Positions 42,187 through 49,067 of a stretch of DNA of 49,067 bases are shown here, one piece after another. The notes under the pieces are model-generated. The model worked only from the letters and a program-made list of their open reading frames with translations. It made no database searches and was not told where the DNA came from. Positions within the stretch are counted from its first letter, which is position 1; each line of letters opens with the position of its first letter. The position numbers and the translations under genes were made by a program. Source of the DNA: Bacillota bacterium (GTDB lineage Bacteria > Bacillota > UBA4882 > UBA10575); the NCBI GenBank assembly GCA_012839115.1, contig DUNX01000037.1, forward strand, positions 1 to 49,067. Direction: 5' to 3'.

Positions 42187-43065
42187 CTACACTTTGGTCC
42201 GGCTGCTGGTGCCAAAGATACCGGAGGGCTTAATCAAAAGGATCAAAATCAGCAAGCCGAAGGCAATGGCATCCCGCCAAGTAGAAGCAAGAAAACCTGT
42301 AACCAAGGTTTCCGCCAGTCCCATCAAGACACCGCCCAACATGGCGCCGGGAATGATCCCGATACCGCCAATCACCGCAGCCACAAAAGCCTTTAACCCG
42401 TACATAACCCCCATTAACGGTTCAATCCGGGGGATGTAAAGTCCCACCAGTACCCCGGCGGCGCCGGCTAATGCCGACCCGATGACAAAAGTGACGGAAA
42501 TTATCCGGTTAATATTAATTCCCATCAGTTGTGCGGCCTCCCTGTCCTGGGAGACGGCGCGCATCGCTTTGCCGGTTTTGGTATAGTGAACAAAAAGGGT
42601 GAGTAACACCATTAAGGCCAAAGTAATCACGATCATCAAAAATTGGGTCAGGGAAACGTTTACATCGCCATAACTAATAATTGATTTGTCTGGAAGAACC
42701 TGAGGAAACGGCCGGGGGTCCGGGGAGAGAACCAGGATCCCCAAATTCTCCAAGAAAAGAGAGACACCGATTGCCGTGATCAACGCAGCAATCCGTGGCG
42801 CATTCCGCAAAGGCCGGTAGGCAAAAAACTCAATTACCAGCCCAAACAAGGCCGGAATGATCATAGCCAGGAAAAAGGCGAAAGGCAGCGGCAACCCGCC
42901 GCGGAGGGCAAAATACCCGACAAAGGCGCCGACCATATAAATATCCCCGTGGGCGAAGTTGATTAATCTGATTATTCCGTAAACCATGGTATAACCAAGG
43001 GCGATCAACGCATAAATACTCCCTAACGAAAGCCCGTTAACCAATTGTTGCAATAATTGGGACAT
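42187..43065 (-). CDS. livH: Branched-chain amino acid ABC transporter permease LivH
   Basis: A 292-residue permease with about eight membrane segments. The N-terminal motif LVNGLSLGSIYALIALGYTM and YGIIRLINFAHGDIYMVGA are diagnostic of LivH; further on, AMRAVSQDREAAQLMGININ marks the cytoplasmic coupling loop and LKAFVAAVIGGIGIIPGAML a conserved membrane pair. It follows livK after an 84-base spacer that contains a strong hairpin terminator, so expression of the membrane part is probably lower than that of the binding protein. Confidence 0.95.
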   Translation of the reverse strand: MSQLLQQLVNGLSLGSIYALIALGYTMVYGIIRLINFAHGDIYMVGAFVGYFALRGGLPLPFAFFLAMIIPALFGLVIEFFAYRPLRNAPRIAALITAIGVSLFLENLGILVLSPDPRPFPQVLPDKSIISYGDVNVSLTQFLMIVITLALMVLLTLFVHYTKTGKAMRAVSQDREAAQLMGININRIISVTFVIGSALAGAAGVLVGLYIPRIEPLMGVMYGLKAFVAAVIGGIGIIPGAMLGGVLMGLAETLVTGFLASTWRDAIAFGLLILILLIKPSGIFGTSSRTKV

Positions 43066-43102
43066 CGCTTCACTCCCTTAACCACAACACCCATTAAAAA
43101 CA

Positions 43103-43130
43103 GGGTAAAGAGGAATTCTCCTCTTTACCC
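43103..43130 (-). terminator. Intercistronic terminator/attenuator between livK and livH
   Basis: The perfect 12-bp stem GGGTAAAGAGGA (43103-43114) / TCCTCTTTACCC (43119-43130) has a four-base loop; the minus strand continues TGTTTTTAA. It lies 20 bases after the livK stop. A partial terminator here would give more binding protein than permease, as is known for several ABC importers. Confidence 0.8.
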
Positions 43131-43149
43131 CTTCTCCAGATAACAGGAA

Positions 43150-44310
43150 TTACGGTCTCAGCTTTGTGACCAGTTCAAACTGGCCGTTTTTAACCGTGGC
43201 AATCGTAATCTCTTTATACGGGTTTCTGTTCTCATCCAAAGTAATCATTCCGGTAATCCCCGGGAAATCCTTGGTGCTATTGATGGCATCTTTGATCTGT
43301 TCCGGATCCGCACTGCCCGCCCGCTCAATAGCGTCGGCCAGCATTTTGGCGGCGTCATAGCCCAGGGCAGCCAGGACAATCGGGAACTTCCCGTATTTCT
43401 CTTGGTAGTTGGCGAGGAAATTCTGAACGCCTTCCGACGGATCCGTCGGTGTGTAGTGGGTTGTGAAGTAACAACCTTCCGCCAGTTCTCCGGCGCCGTC
43501 AATCAATTCCTGCGCATCCCAACCGTCGGCCCCGGTAAAGGTGGCGGTGATCCCCAGGTTTCTGGCCTGCCGCAGGAAAAGTACGTCGTCGGAGTAATAA
43601 GCCGGCAGATAAATAACATCCGGGTTGGCCGCCTTAATCCTGGTTAACTGGGCGTTGAAGTCCGAATCACCTCCGGTATAGGAGACGATCTCGACTACTT
43701 CGCCGCCGTATTCCGTAAATTTCTCGGCGAAAACATCTTTCAGGCCGATACTGTAATCATTGGCCACATCAAAAATGACCGCCGCTTTTTCCGCTTTCAG
43801 TTCTTCACGGCAGAATTTTGCCATAACACTACCCTGGTAGGAATCGAGGAAGCAGGTGCGTGAGACATATTCTCCTGCCAGCGTAACTTCGATGGCCGTA
43901 CCGGTCGGGGTAATCATCGGGATCCTCTCCCGGACGGCAATAGGCCCGGCCACGTTGGCGGTGGCGCTGATCACCGGCCCAATAATTGCCGCCACTCCGT
44001 CCCTGGTGATCAGCTTGTTCATGACATTACTGGTCTCCGCACCGTCCGCTTTGTTGTCCTCCACGACCGGAACAAGTTTAATTCCGTTGACGCCACCGGC
44101 TTCATTGATCTCATCAATGGCCAAGAGCGCACCGTCACGGACGCCTTCCCCGTAAACGGCAACGGGCCCGGTAAGTGGAACAACAACACCTATTTTAACC
44201 CTTTCTCCCCCACCTTTTGTGAACACCCCGGTCAACGCCAGAACCAAAATAACGGCGATTACCACCAAAACCAGGGCAATCCAAAGGGTGCGGTTTGATT
44301 TCCCGCTCAT
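43150..44310 (-). CDS. livK: Branched-chain amino acid-binding protein LivK/LivJ-like
   Basis: A 386-residue type I periplasmic binding protein. The mature part begins VKIGVVVPLTGPVAVYGEGV and contains AIDEINEAGGVNGIKLVPV, MITPTGTAIEVT and LAALGYDAAKMLADAIERAG, all typical of Leu/Ile/Val receptors. The N-terminus has a hydrophobic segment (about 9-29) but no lipobox cysteine and no clear signal peptidase site, so it may stay membrane-anchored or be released into the periplasm. The TTG at 44313 is inside the ribosome binding region; AAGGAGG sits 8 bases before the ATG at 44310. It is the first gene of the operon, behind a consensus promoter. Confidence 0.93.
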   Translation of the reverse strand: MSGKSNRTLWIALVLVVIAVILVLALTGVFTKGGGERVKIGVVVPLTGPVAVYGEGVRDGALLAIDEINEAGGVNGIKLVPVVEDNKADGAETSNVMNKLITRDGVAAIIGPVISATANVAGPIAVRERIPMITPTGTAIEVTLAGEYVSRTCFLDSYQGSVMAKFCREELKAEKAAVIFDVANDYSIGLKDVFAEKFTEYGGEVVEIVSYTGGDSDFNAQLTRIKAANPDVIYLPAYYSDDVLFLRQARNLGITATFTGADGWDAQELIDGAGELAEGCYFTTHYTPTDPSEGVQNFLANYQEKYGKFPIVLAALGYDAAKMLADAIERAGSADPEQIKDAINSTKDFPGITGMITLDENRNPYKEITIATVKNGQFELVTKLRP

Positions 44311-44366
44311 CAAAAAACCTCCTTATAATTATTTATCTCGGAAATGTCTCAGTATCTATTAGAGAA

Positions 44367-44396
44367 ATTATACATAAAAGTAACGGTTACTGTCAA
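44367..44396 (-). promoter_or_regulatory. Consensus sigma-A promoter of the liv operon
   Basis: On the minus strand TTGACA (44391-44396) and TATAAT (44367-44372) are both perfect, with an 18-base spacer. The leader to the livK ATG is about 50 bases. Confidence 0.85.
44379..44391. promoter_or_regulatory. Palindromic candidate operator inside the liv promoter
   Basis: AGTAAC-G-GTTACT is a perfect 6-1-6 inverted repeat located in the spacer between -35 and -10, touching the -35 box. A protein bound there would block RNA polymerase. It does not resemble a CodY box; the regulator is unknown. Confidence 0.55.
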
Positions 44397-44476
44397 GTAA
44401 AAATGATGGGTGTTACATGCAGGCTGCACATGGATAAAATGTAAGAACACGTCTATGATCAGAAAAGGATTACGTA

Positions 44477-45304
44477 ATGATTTGCCGAAGAGAAGAGACC
44501 ATGGGAAAACAAGAGAACAAGATGGATAAAGCAGCACAGGCAAAACTGGAAAACAGAAACCGTCCTCGCGTCCACACGCGCAGCAATATTGGCACAGAAA
44601 ACGAACGGTCTTTGCATGCGGCGCTAAAGAGGTGGTATGCGCAGCCCGGCGATAGGTTGGAGGTTCATGTCGACGGTTATATTATCGATCTTCTCCGGAC
44701 GCACGCCCACGGTAAACAGGAGCTTATTGAGATCCAGACGAAGAATTTTGCGGCAATCGCCCAAAAGCTTGGCTCGCTTGTAAAGAACTACCGGGTCCGC
44801 CTGGTCTACCCCATTCCTGTGGAAAAATGGATTACCCGGATTACAGCCACAGGCGAGTTTATTAGAAGAAGGAAATCGCCAAAAAGGGGGAAACCCATCG
44901 ACCTGTTCACCGAGTTGATCAGGGCCCCGGATCTTCTTCGCCAAAAAAACCTCGTGATCGAGATCCTCCTCACCAAAGAAGAAGAAATCTGGTGCGAGGA
45001 CGGTAAGGGGAGTTGGCGCAGAAAAGGAGCAAGCCGCAAGGACAGAAAACTCCTGGAGGTTATTGACCGTATAGAACTGAAAGACGGTAAAGATCTCCTG
45101 GGGTTCCTCCCGGAAGAATTGCCCACGCCCTTTTCCAATAAGGACCTGGCTTTGCTGATGGGGGAACCCGTCCGAATCGTCCGGATGCTCACTTACTCCC
45201 TGCGCAAATGTGGAGTCGCTAAAGTAGTGGGGAAAAAAGGGAATGAACTGCTTTTTACCGTCTGTTGCCACGGGGTTAATCATACATCTTCAGGACGCCA
45301 TTAA
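44477..45304 (+). CDS. Uncharacterised nuclease-like protein with C-terminal winged helix
   Basis: A 275-residue protein I cannot name. The first part, about residues 38-120, has the layout of a PD-(D/E)XK nuclease fold: Glu43 in a helix, Asp71 in VDGYIIDLLR and Glu85-Ile-Gln87 in LIEIQTKNF, followed by a helix and the strand YRVRLVYPI. The C-terminal part, about 212-262, looks like a winged helix (PFSNKDLALLMGEPVRIVRML then LRKCGVAKVVGKKG). No signal peptide or membrane segment. The first ATG has AAAAGGA 7 bases upstream; ATGs at codons 9 and 16 are alternatives. It stands alone, divergent from livK. Enzymatic activity is inference. Confidence 0.75.
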   Translation: MICRREETMGKQENKMDKAAQAKLENRNRPRVHTRSNIGTENERSLHAALKRWYAQPGDRLEVHVDGYIIDLLRTHAHGKQELIEIQTKNFAAIAQKLGSLVKNYRVRLVYPIPVEKWITRITATGEFIRRRKSPKRGKPIDLFTELIRAPDLLRQKNLVIEILLTKEEEIWCEDGKGSWRRKGASRKDRKLLEVIDRIELKDGKDLLGFLPEELPTPFSNKDLALLMGEPVRIVRMLTYSLRKCGVAKVVGKKGNELLFTVCCHGVNHTSSGRH

Positions 45305-45631
45305 TGAACTTAATGTCAACGCATGCCATGAAGATATGGCGCCAATACCATATAAAGCGTATTATTCATCTTGTAACACCCCTTATTTATCCATGCCAAG
45401 CTTAACAAAAACTGCCACTTTTATCAACTGCACAGCAATTCCTAACAAGAAGTGATAAACACTGAAAGAGCCTTGGTTTGCCGCCGTGTACACGGAGCAA
45501 TCCCAAGGCTCTTCGCGCGCACGCGCATAATCCCGGGTTCAAGCTGCAACCCCGCGCTCTTCATAGGCTTGTTCGCGCGCGAATAAGAATAATCTTTATC
45601 TTTTCCGGTAATCCCTAAAATCCATCAGGCG
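45305..45631. other. Convergent spacer with hairpin and two CG tracts
   Basis: A 327-base gap between two convergent genes. The left 150 bases are AT-rich without a recognisable signal. Then come a hairpin (45466-45513) and two CG-alternating tracts at 45514-45529 and 45574-45581. No open frame with a ribosome binding site was seen. Confidence 0.55.
45466..45513. terminator. Possible terminator hairpin between convergent genes
   Basis: The outer 11-bp stem AAGAGCCTTGG (45466-45476) / CCAAGGCTCTT (45503-45513) encloses the inner palindrome CCGTGTACACGG (45484-45495). The minus strand continues TCAGTGTTT, a weak U-run; the plus strand continues into the CG tract. It probably terminates the gene at 45632-46216. 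Confidence 0.45.
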
Positions 45632-46216
45632 CTAGAATGGCAATTGAAATACGGAAAACTTCTTATATCCGGCGGGAATCTCAAACAAGTCATCAGGTTG
45701 CTTTCCTGCGACAATATTCTTATACTCAACAGTCGATTCAACCTTCCCCCGGGAATTCTTGGTCTGGGTTTTAACCGCTAAACCCAGTTCATCGGAGATC
45801 CATTGCACCAAAACACCGTACTTCTTATTCTTATAAACATACTCCACTATTTTACAAGGATAACCGTTAACCGTCTCGTTGCCGATGGTCTTCATCTCAT
45901 ACTCAAAATCCGGGTTCGGCTGGTTGGGATCAAAGGGGAAGGCAACCTCCATGTATTGCTTCTCCGGCATCAGGGTCCAAGAGACTTTTTTATCCAACCT
46001 CAGGATGGTGACAGTCACCTCACCATCGGCCTTGACTTCCTGGCGGATTTTATCGGTTCCCTTCATATAGATCTTTCCTGTCGTCACCTTGCCCTTGGCA
46101 TCGGTTACAATCATATCCGCTGAAAACTCCGGAGAAGCAGCAAGCACAAGCCCGCAATAGAAAAGGATCGCCAGAATCAGGATTGCCAGAGATGGAACAA
46201 GCCTTTTCGTCATCAC
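45632..46216 (-). CDS. Secreted DUF4412/LolA-like protein
   Basis: A 194-residue exported protein. A signal peptide (LAILILAILFYCGLVLAA, ending near residue 27) precedes a beta-rich domain with FSADMIVTDAKGKVTTGKIY, KIRQEVKADGEVTVTILRLD and MKTIGNETVNGYPCKIVEY, features of the DUF4412/outer-membrane-lipoprotein-sorting-like fold. Related proteins lie in the envelope and may bind lipids, but a true LolA role cannot be claimed. A GTG at 46216 and an ATG at 46213 compete as starts; both follow AAAGGAG. It stands alone and diverges from the MATE gene. Confidence 0.75.
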   Translation of the reverse strand: MMTKRLVPSLAILILAILFYCGLVLAASPEFSADMIVTDAKGKVTTGKIYMKGTDKIRQEVKADGEVTVTILRLDKKVSWTLMPEKQYMEVAFPFDPNQPNPDFEYEMKTIGNETVNGYPCKIVEYVYKNKKYGVLVQWISDELGLAVKTQTKNSRGKVESTVEYKNIVAGKQPDDLFEIPAGYKKFSVFQLPF

Positions 46217-46297
46217 TCAACAACTCCTTTAAAAATTTTCTTAATATATTATATCAAGCTATTCTCAACAAAAACTAAACATGAGCATTCATCGTTC

Positions 46298-46326
46298 TTG
46301 ACAGGGCGGTAAATAGGCATTAAGAT
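46298..46326 (+). promoter_or_regulatory. Promoter of the MATE gene
   Basis: TTGACA (46298-46303), 17-base spacer, TAAGAT (46321-46326). The transcript would begin near 46333 and carry a leader of about 55 bases containing the hairpin described next. Confidence 0.65.
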
Positions 46327-46335
46327 TAGAATAGT

Positions 46336-46368
46336 GCCCAGTACAGTGGCGAGCTGGGGCTTTTTTTT
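46336..46368 (+). terminator. Leader hairpin with T8 run before the MATE gene
   Basis: GCCCAG (46336-46341) pairs with CTGGGGC (46354-46360, one G bulged), followed by eight T (46361-46368). The hairpin starts almost at the predicted transcription start and ends about 20 bases before the ATG, so it could be an attenuator. The stem is short; no known riboswitch fits in the 30 bases available. Confidence 0.5.
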
Positions 46369-46388
46369 CAATTTTCAGGAGGTCAATT

Positions 46389-47780
46389 ATGCCGGCAATT
46401 AAAACCCTCAAAACGCTGTTTGCTCCCAAGGACATGACCGAGGGAGCGCCTTGGAAAAGAATTGCGGAATTCATGATCCCAATGCTCATCGGGAACGTGG
46501 CCCAACAGCTTTATAATACAGCGGATTCCATTATTGTTGGCAGGTATATCGGTGACAATGCGCTGGCCGCGGTGGGCAGCGCAGGACCAATCCTCCATCT
46601 ACTGCTCGTGCTTTTCATGGGCATTTCCATGGGCGCCGGCATCATGGTCTCCCAATATTTCGGAGCCAAGGACCGGGAAAACCTTTCCCGCGCCATCGGT
46701 AATAGTATTGTCCAAACCGTCATTGCCTCAGTAATAATCATGGTTCTCGGCCCCCTGATAAGCAGGCCATTACTTATTCTTATGAACACCCCGCCTTCTA
46801 TTCTCGATTGGTGCGCAGGCTACCTGAATATTTTCTTCCTGGGTGGCGCCGGCTTTGCTTTTTATAATATGCTTGCCGGAATATTGCGCGGCTTGGGGGA
46901 TTCCCTATCCGCCCTGGTCTTTTTGCTGATCTCCACCGCGCTCAATGTCGGGCTGGACATCTTGTTTGTCGCCAGGTTCAACATGGGAGTCCCCGGCGTG
47001 GCTTTGGCCACGGTTATTGCCCAAGGAATTTCAGCGGTCTTTTGTTTACTAAAGTTACTAAGGATGAAAGAGGCCTTTGACCTTAACTGGTCCATGCTAA
47101 AACTAAGTAAAACCCATTCTCTAACCTTGATTAAACTGGGGTTGCCTTCCGGTCTCACCCATGCCATCTTTTCCATGGCCATGGTTGTTGTCCAGTCGCT
47201 CACCAACAGCTTCGGGGAGATGGTCATTGCCTGCAATGTGATGGTCATGCGCGTAGACGGGTTTGCCATGATGCCCAACTTTTCCTTTAGCGCGGCCATG
47301 ACCGCCTTTACCGGGCAAAACATCGGCGCCAAGAGACTGGACCGCGTGGCTCAAGGAACAAAAGACGGCACAAAAATGGCGACAGGGGTTGCCACCGTAA
47401 TCACCATTATCCTCTTGTTTTTCGGCCGGTACCTGATGAGTGTCTTTACGGACACTACCGAATTGGTTAACTTAAGCATGCGTATGCTGCGGATCCTGGC
47501 AACGGGTTACATCGCGATGGCTATTAGCCAGTCTTTATCAGGGGTGATGCGTGGCGCCGGGGATACTGTTACGCCCATGTGGATCTCCCTGGTCACAGTG
47601 ATCGGGCTCCGGGTCCCTATTGCTTACGGTCTCGCCTACTTCACCAGAAGCGAACTCTATCCAACAGGCAGGCCCGAGTCGATCTTCATTTCTCTTTTGC
47701 TCTCTTGGACCCTTGGGGCCCTTATCAATATAATCGCCTATAAAAAAGGCGCTTGGCGGGAGAAGGCATTACGAAGCTAA
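46389..47780 (+). CDS. MATE-family efflux transporter
   Basis: A 463-residue multidrug and toxin extrusion transporter with about twelve membrane segments in two homologous halves. MATE features seen are IAEFMIPMLIGNVAQQLYNT near residue 25, ALAAVGSAGPILHLL, MGISMGAGIMVSQYFGA and, in the second half, GQNIGAKRLDRVAQGTK. It exports cationic compounds or metabolites using Na+ or H+. AGGAGGTCAATT precedes the ATG. It is monocistronic as far as can be seen. The substrate cannot be predicted from sequence. Confidence 0.94.
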   Translation: MPAIKTLKTLFAPKDMTEGAPWKRIAEFMIPMLIGNVAQQLYNTADSIIVGRYIGDNALAAVGSAGPILHLLLVLFMGISMGAGIMVSQYFGAKDRENLSRAIGNSIVQTVIASVIIMVLGPLISRPLLILMNTPPSILDWCAGYLNIFFLGGAGFAFYNMLAGILRGLGDSLSALVFLLISTALNVGLDILFVARFNMGVPGVALATVIAQGISAVFCLLKLLRMKEAFDLNWSMLKLSKTHSLTLIKLGLPSGLTHAIFSMAMVVVQSLTNSFGEMVIACNVMVMRVDGFAMMPNFSFSAAMTAFTGQNIGAKRLDRVAQGTKDGTKMATGVATVITIILLFFGRYLMSVFTDTTELVNLSMRMLRILATGYIAMAISQSLSGVMRGAGDTVTPMWISLVTVIGLRVPIAYGLAYFTRSELYPTGRPESIFISLLLSWTLGALINIIAYKKGAWREKALRS

Positions 47781-47823
47781 GGGGCACCAACACAGAATAA
47801 CTATACAGGCAGAACGATAAATG

Positions 47824-47852
47824 TTGACTGTGTATTCAGAAAAAGATATAAT
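47824..47852 (+). promoter_or_regulatory. Promoter of the AbrB/PIN toxin-antitoxin pair
   Basis: TTGACT (47824-47829), 17-base spacer, TATAAT (47847-47852). The antitoxin start is about 31 bases downstream of the -10 box. A purine-rich stretch with repeated AAGG words and the ribosome binding site fills the short leader. Confidence 0.75.
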
Positions 47853-47883
47853 GGTAAGGAGTAAGGGGTAAGGAGAGAGGGCA

Positions 47884-48177
47884 GTGGAGTATGAGATAAA
47901 AATGACTTCCAAGGGACAATTGACAATCCCGAAAGAAATCAGAGACAAACTAGGTCTTAAGGCCGGTGATTTTTTACGGGCGCAAGTAGAAAAGGGCCAT
48001 ATTCTTCTTAAACCATTGCCTTACAAGAACGCCGACAGGATATTCAGGGAATATGTAGCCAGGGAAGGGAAAAACGCTCCTGGTTTAGCACAAGTTAGAG
48101 AGAAAACGGAAAAGTTGAAAATAGATACGGCTTCCCTGGTGAGGAGAGTCAGAGATGAAGAAAGCGCCGGTGACTAA
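47884..48177 (+). CDS. AbrB/MazE-family antitoxin
   Basis: A 97-residue protein with an N-terminal swapped-hairpin AbrB domain: MTSKGQLTIPKEIRDKLGLK followed by AGDFLRAQVEKGHILLKP (residues about 7-44). The C-terminal half is charged and helical and would wrap the toxin. It starts at a GTG with AAGGAGAG about 8 bases upstream. It overlaps the PIN-domain gene by 23 bases, the usual antitoxin-first arrangement, and probably represses its own promoter. Confidence 0.9.
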   Translation: MEYEIKMTSKGQLTIPKEIRDKLGLKAGDFLRAQVEKGHILLKPLPYKNADRIFREYVAREGKNAPGLAQVREKTEKLKIDTASLVRRVRDEESAGD

Positions 48178-48607
48178 TTATCTCATCGATACCAGCACGC
48201 TTTTTAAAAGGTATATCAATGAACCAGGAACTAAAAAACTGGATGAGCTTTTTTCCACAGCAGGGACGTTCTTTATCTCCGCGCTTACTATTGTGGAGTT
48301 GATATCAAACCTCAAACGTCTCAACCAAGTGGACGGGGTTATTGATGACAATACCTTTACAGCGCTGAAAAGAACATTCTTTAGTGATATTGACAAAGGT
48401 GCGATAGAAATAGAACCAGTCTCACCATTAATTATACTGACAGCAGTGGAATTTTTAAAAGAAACCTACATTACCCCTATTGATGCTGTGCAATTGGCAA
48501 CCATGGCTATCCTTCAGGAACGACTAGGTAACCTGGTTTTTCTGTCTTCTGATCATAAGTTGCTTCGCTTAGCAGCAGAAAAAGGATATGCGACGGAGTT
48601 AATTTAA
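48155..48607 (+). CDS. PIN-domain toxin (VapC-like)
   Basis: A 150-residue PIN-domain ribonuclease. Acidic active-site positions are visible: Asp12 in NYLIDTSTLFKRY, Glu48 in TIVELISNLKRL, an Asp in TPIDAVQLATMA near residue 115 and an Asp in FLSSDHKLLRLA near 132. VapC toxins cleave tRNA or rRNA when freed from the antitoxin. The start lies inside the antitoxin gene, which makes co-translation likely. The targets of this one are unknown. Confidence 0.9.
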   Translation: MKKAPVTNYLIDTSTLFKRYINEPGTKKLDELFSTAGTFFISALTIVELISNLKRLNQVDGVIDDNTFTALKRTFFSDIDKGAIEIEPVSPLIILTAVEFLKETYITPIDAVQLATMAILQERLGNLVFLSSDHKLLRLAAEKGYATELI

Positions 48608-48685
48608 CCTATCTTTATTTTTTTAATGATAATTTACTAATAAAAGATATTACGTTCAAAGCGAATATTATCGCTCAAACAGATA

Positions 48686-49067
48686 TTACCGTTCAAAGCG
48701 GAACCAGCCAAAATCAAAGTTGGAGCCGGGGAGGAAGACAAAGCTCACCTTCTGCTCGCCGGTTATCCTCTCCAGGGTAAAGAGCCGCTCCTCGTATTCC
48801 TCCGTATGTGGGAACTCAATGATCTGGCGGCTTTCCCCCTCCTCACCTCTGAAGAGGAGGTGGATCGTGTTCTTCTCCAGCGGGGTTCTCCCGTAAACCA
48901 CCAGCCTGCCGGCGCCGCCGGGGCCAAAATTCATCCCGGCAAACTCCAGAGTAACATTATTGCCGATGCCTTCAACCGCCTTGCCCTTGACCTGATAACT
49001 ATCGCCGTAGATCTGGTCGGCGTCACCGGCGGCGATTTGCATGAAGGCCCGCTCCGGTTTGGCAAAA
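48686..49067 (-). CDS. C-terminal end of a probable glycoside hydrolase (CBM6-like tail)
   Basis: Only the last 126 residues are in the window; the frame is open to the right edge (reading FAKPERAFMQIAAG), so the ATG at 49042 is internal. The visible part is a beta-sandwich with YGDSYQVKGKAVEGIGNNVT, LVVYGRTPLEKNTIHLLF and VSFVFLPGSNFDFGWFRFER, which looks like a family-6-type carbohydrate-binding module at the end of a larger glycosidase, possibly a GH2 beta-galactosidase. That parent family is a guess. It converges on the toxin gene with a 78-base spacer. Confidence 0.65.
   Translation of the reverse strand, partial: FAKPERAFMQIAAGDADQIYGDSYQVKGKAVEGIGNNVTLEFAGMNFGPGGAGRLVVYGRTPLEKNTIHLLFRGEEGESRQIIEFPHTEEYEERLFTLERITGEQKVSFVFLPGSNFDFGWFRFER

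Noticed and set aside
44314-44400. Search for a CodY box at the liv operon
   Set aside because: The best alignment had seven mismatches of fifteen, so no CodY site is claimed.
44349-44543. 64-codon minus-strand frame upstream of livK
   Set aside because: It covers the consensus liv promoter and the start of the opposite gene; no ribosome binding site.
46298-46388. Riboswitch (fluoride, guanidine or preQ1 type) before the MATE gene
   Set aside because: The leader has no recognisable aptamer core and only about 30 bases precede the T-run.
1-49067. CRISPR arrays, insertion sequences, tRNA and rRNA genes
   Set aside because: No regularly spaced long repeats with unique spacers, no transposase-like protein and no tRNA or rRNA-like sequence were recognised by eye.

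Overview
The window looks like a chromosomal segment of a flagellated, diderm Firmicute. The Firmicutes assignment rests on gene order: dprA-topA-trmFO-xerC-hslV-hslU-codY-flgB-flgC-fliE-fliF-fliG-fliH-fliI-fliJ is the arrangement known from Bacillus and Clostridia. CodY, circularly permuted YqeH, YqeG and strong Shine-Dalgarno sites that often precede TTG or GTG starts fit the same group. The outer membrane is inferred from a complete tripartite RND pump with a TolC-type channel, an OmpH/Skp-like periplasmic chaperone and a secreted protein that may have a LolA-like fold. I cannot name the species; lineages such as Hydrogenispora/Limnochordia-type diderm Firmicutes would fit.

Layout. 1-11270 (minus): hook and basal-body half of the fla/che operon, from flgB down to flgE, which runs off the left edge. 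11411-15284 (minus): codY, hslU, hslV and xerC, driven by a sigma-A promoter in an AT-rich repeat-bearing spacer. 15608-22169 (minus): trmFO, topA, dprA, yqeH and yqeG. 22534-28805 (minus): a four-gene efflux operon (tetR-tolC-adaptor-RND) with a promoter, a candidate TetR operator and a terminator. 29131-32579 (minus): a small gene with a near-leaderless start, a Gfo/Idh/MocA oxidoreductase, a small Gln-rich coiled-coil protein and the RNA ligase RtcB. 32772-34803: a serine-palmitoyltransferase-like PLP enzyme (plus) converging on a short-chain dehydrogenase (minus). 34937-38602 (minus): OmpH-like protein, cupin, PhoU and a putative glycoside hydrolase with an acidic decapeptide repeat tail. 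38977-44310 (minus): a branched-chain amino acid ABC transporter operon (livKHMGF) ending in a CBS-CBS-ACT protein. 44477-49067: a nuclease-like/winged-helix protein, a secreted DUF4412/LolA-like protein, a MATE transporter, an AbrB/PIN toxin-antitoxin pair and the C-terminal end of a probable glycosidase running off the right edge.

The regulator CodY is encoded here. The best CodY-like box seen in the window (3 mismatches of 15) lies upstream of the serine-palmitoyltransferase-like gene, and weaker ones lie upstream of xerC-hslVU-codY. The Liv transporter, a classic CodY target, shows no such box but has a palindrome inside its promoter.

The most unusual sequence-level feature is the spacers. 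Many gene boundaries carry 8-19 nt alternating purine-pyrimidine (CG)n tracts, and several longer spacers are built of short degenerate words private to that spacer. One CG tract lies inside yqeH and another inside the N-terminal extension of the TetR gene. No tRNA, rRNA, CRISPR array or insertion sequence was recognised.
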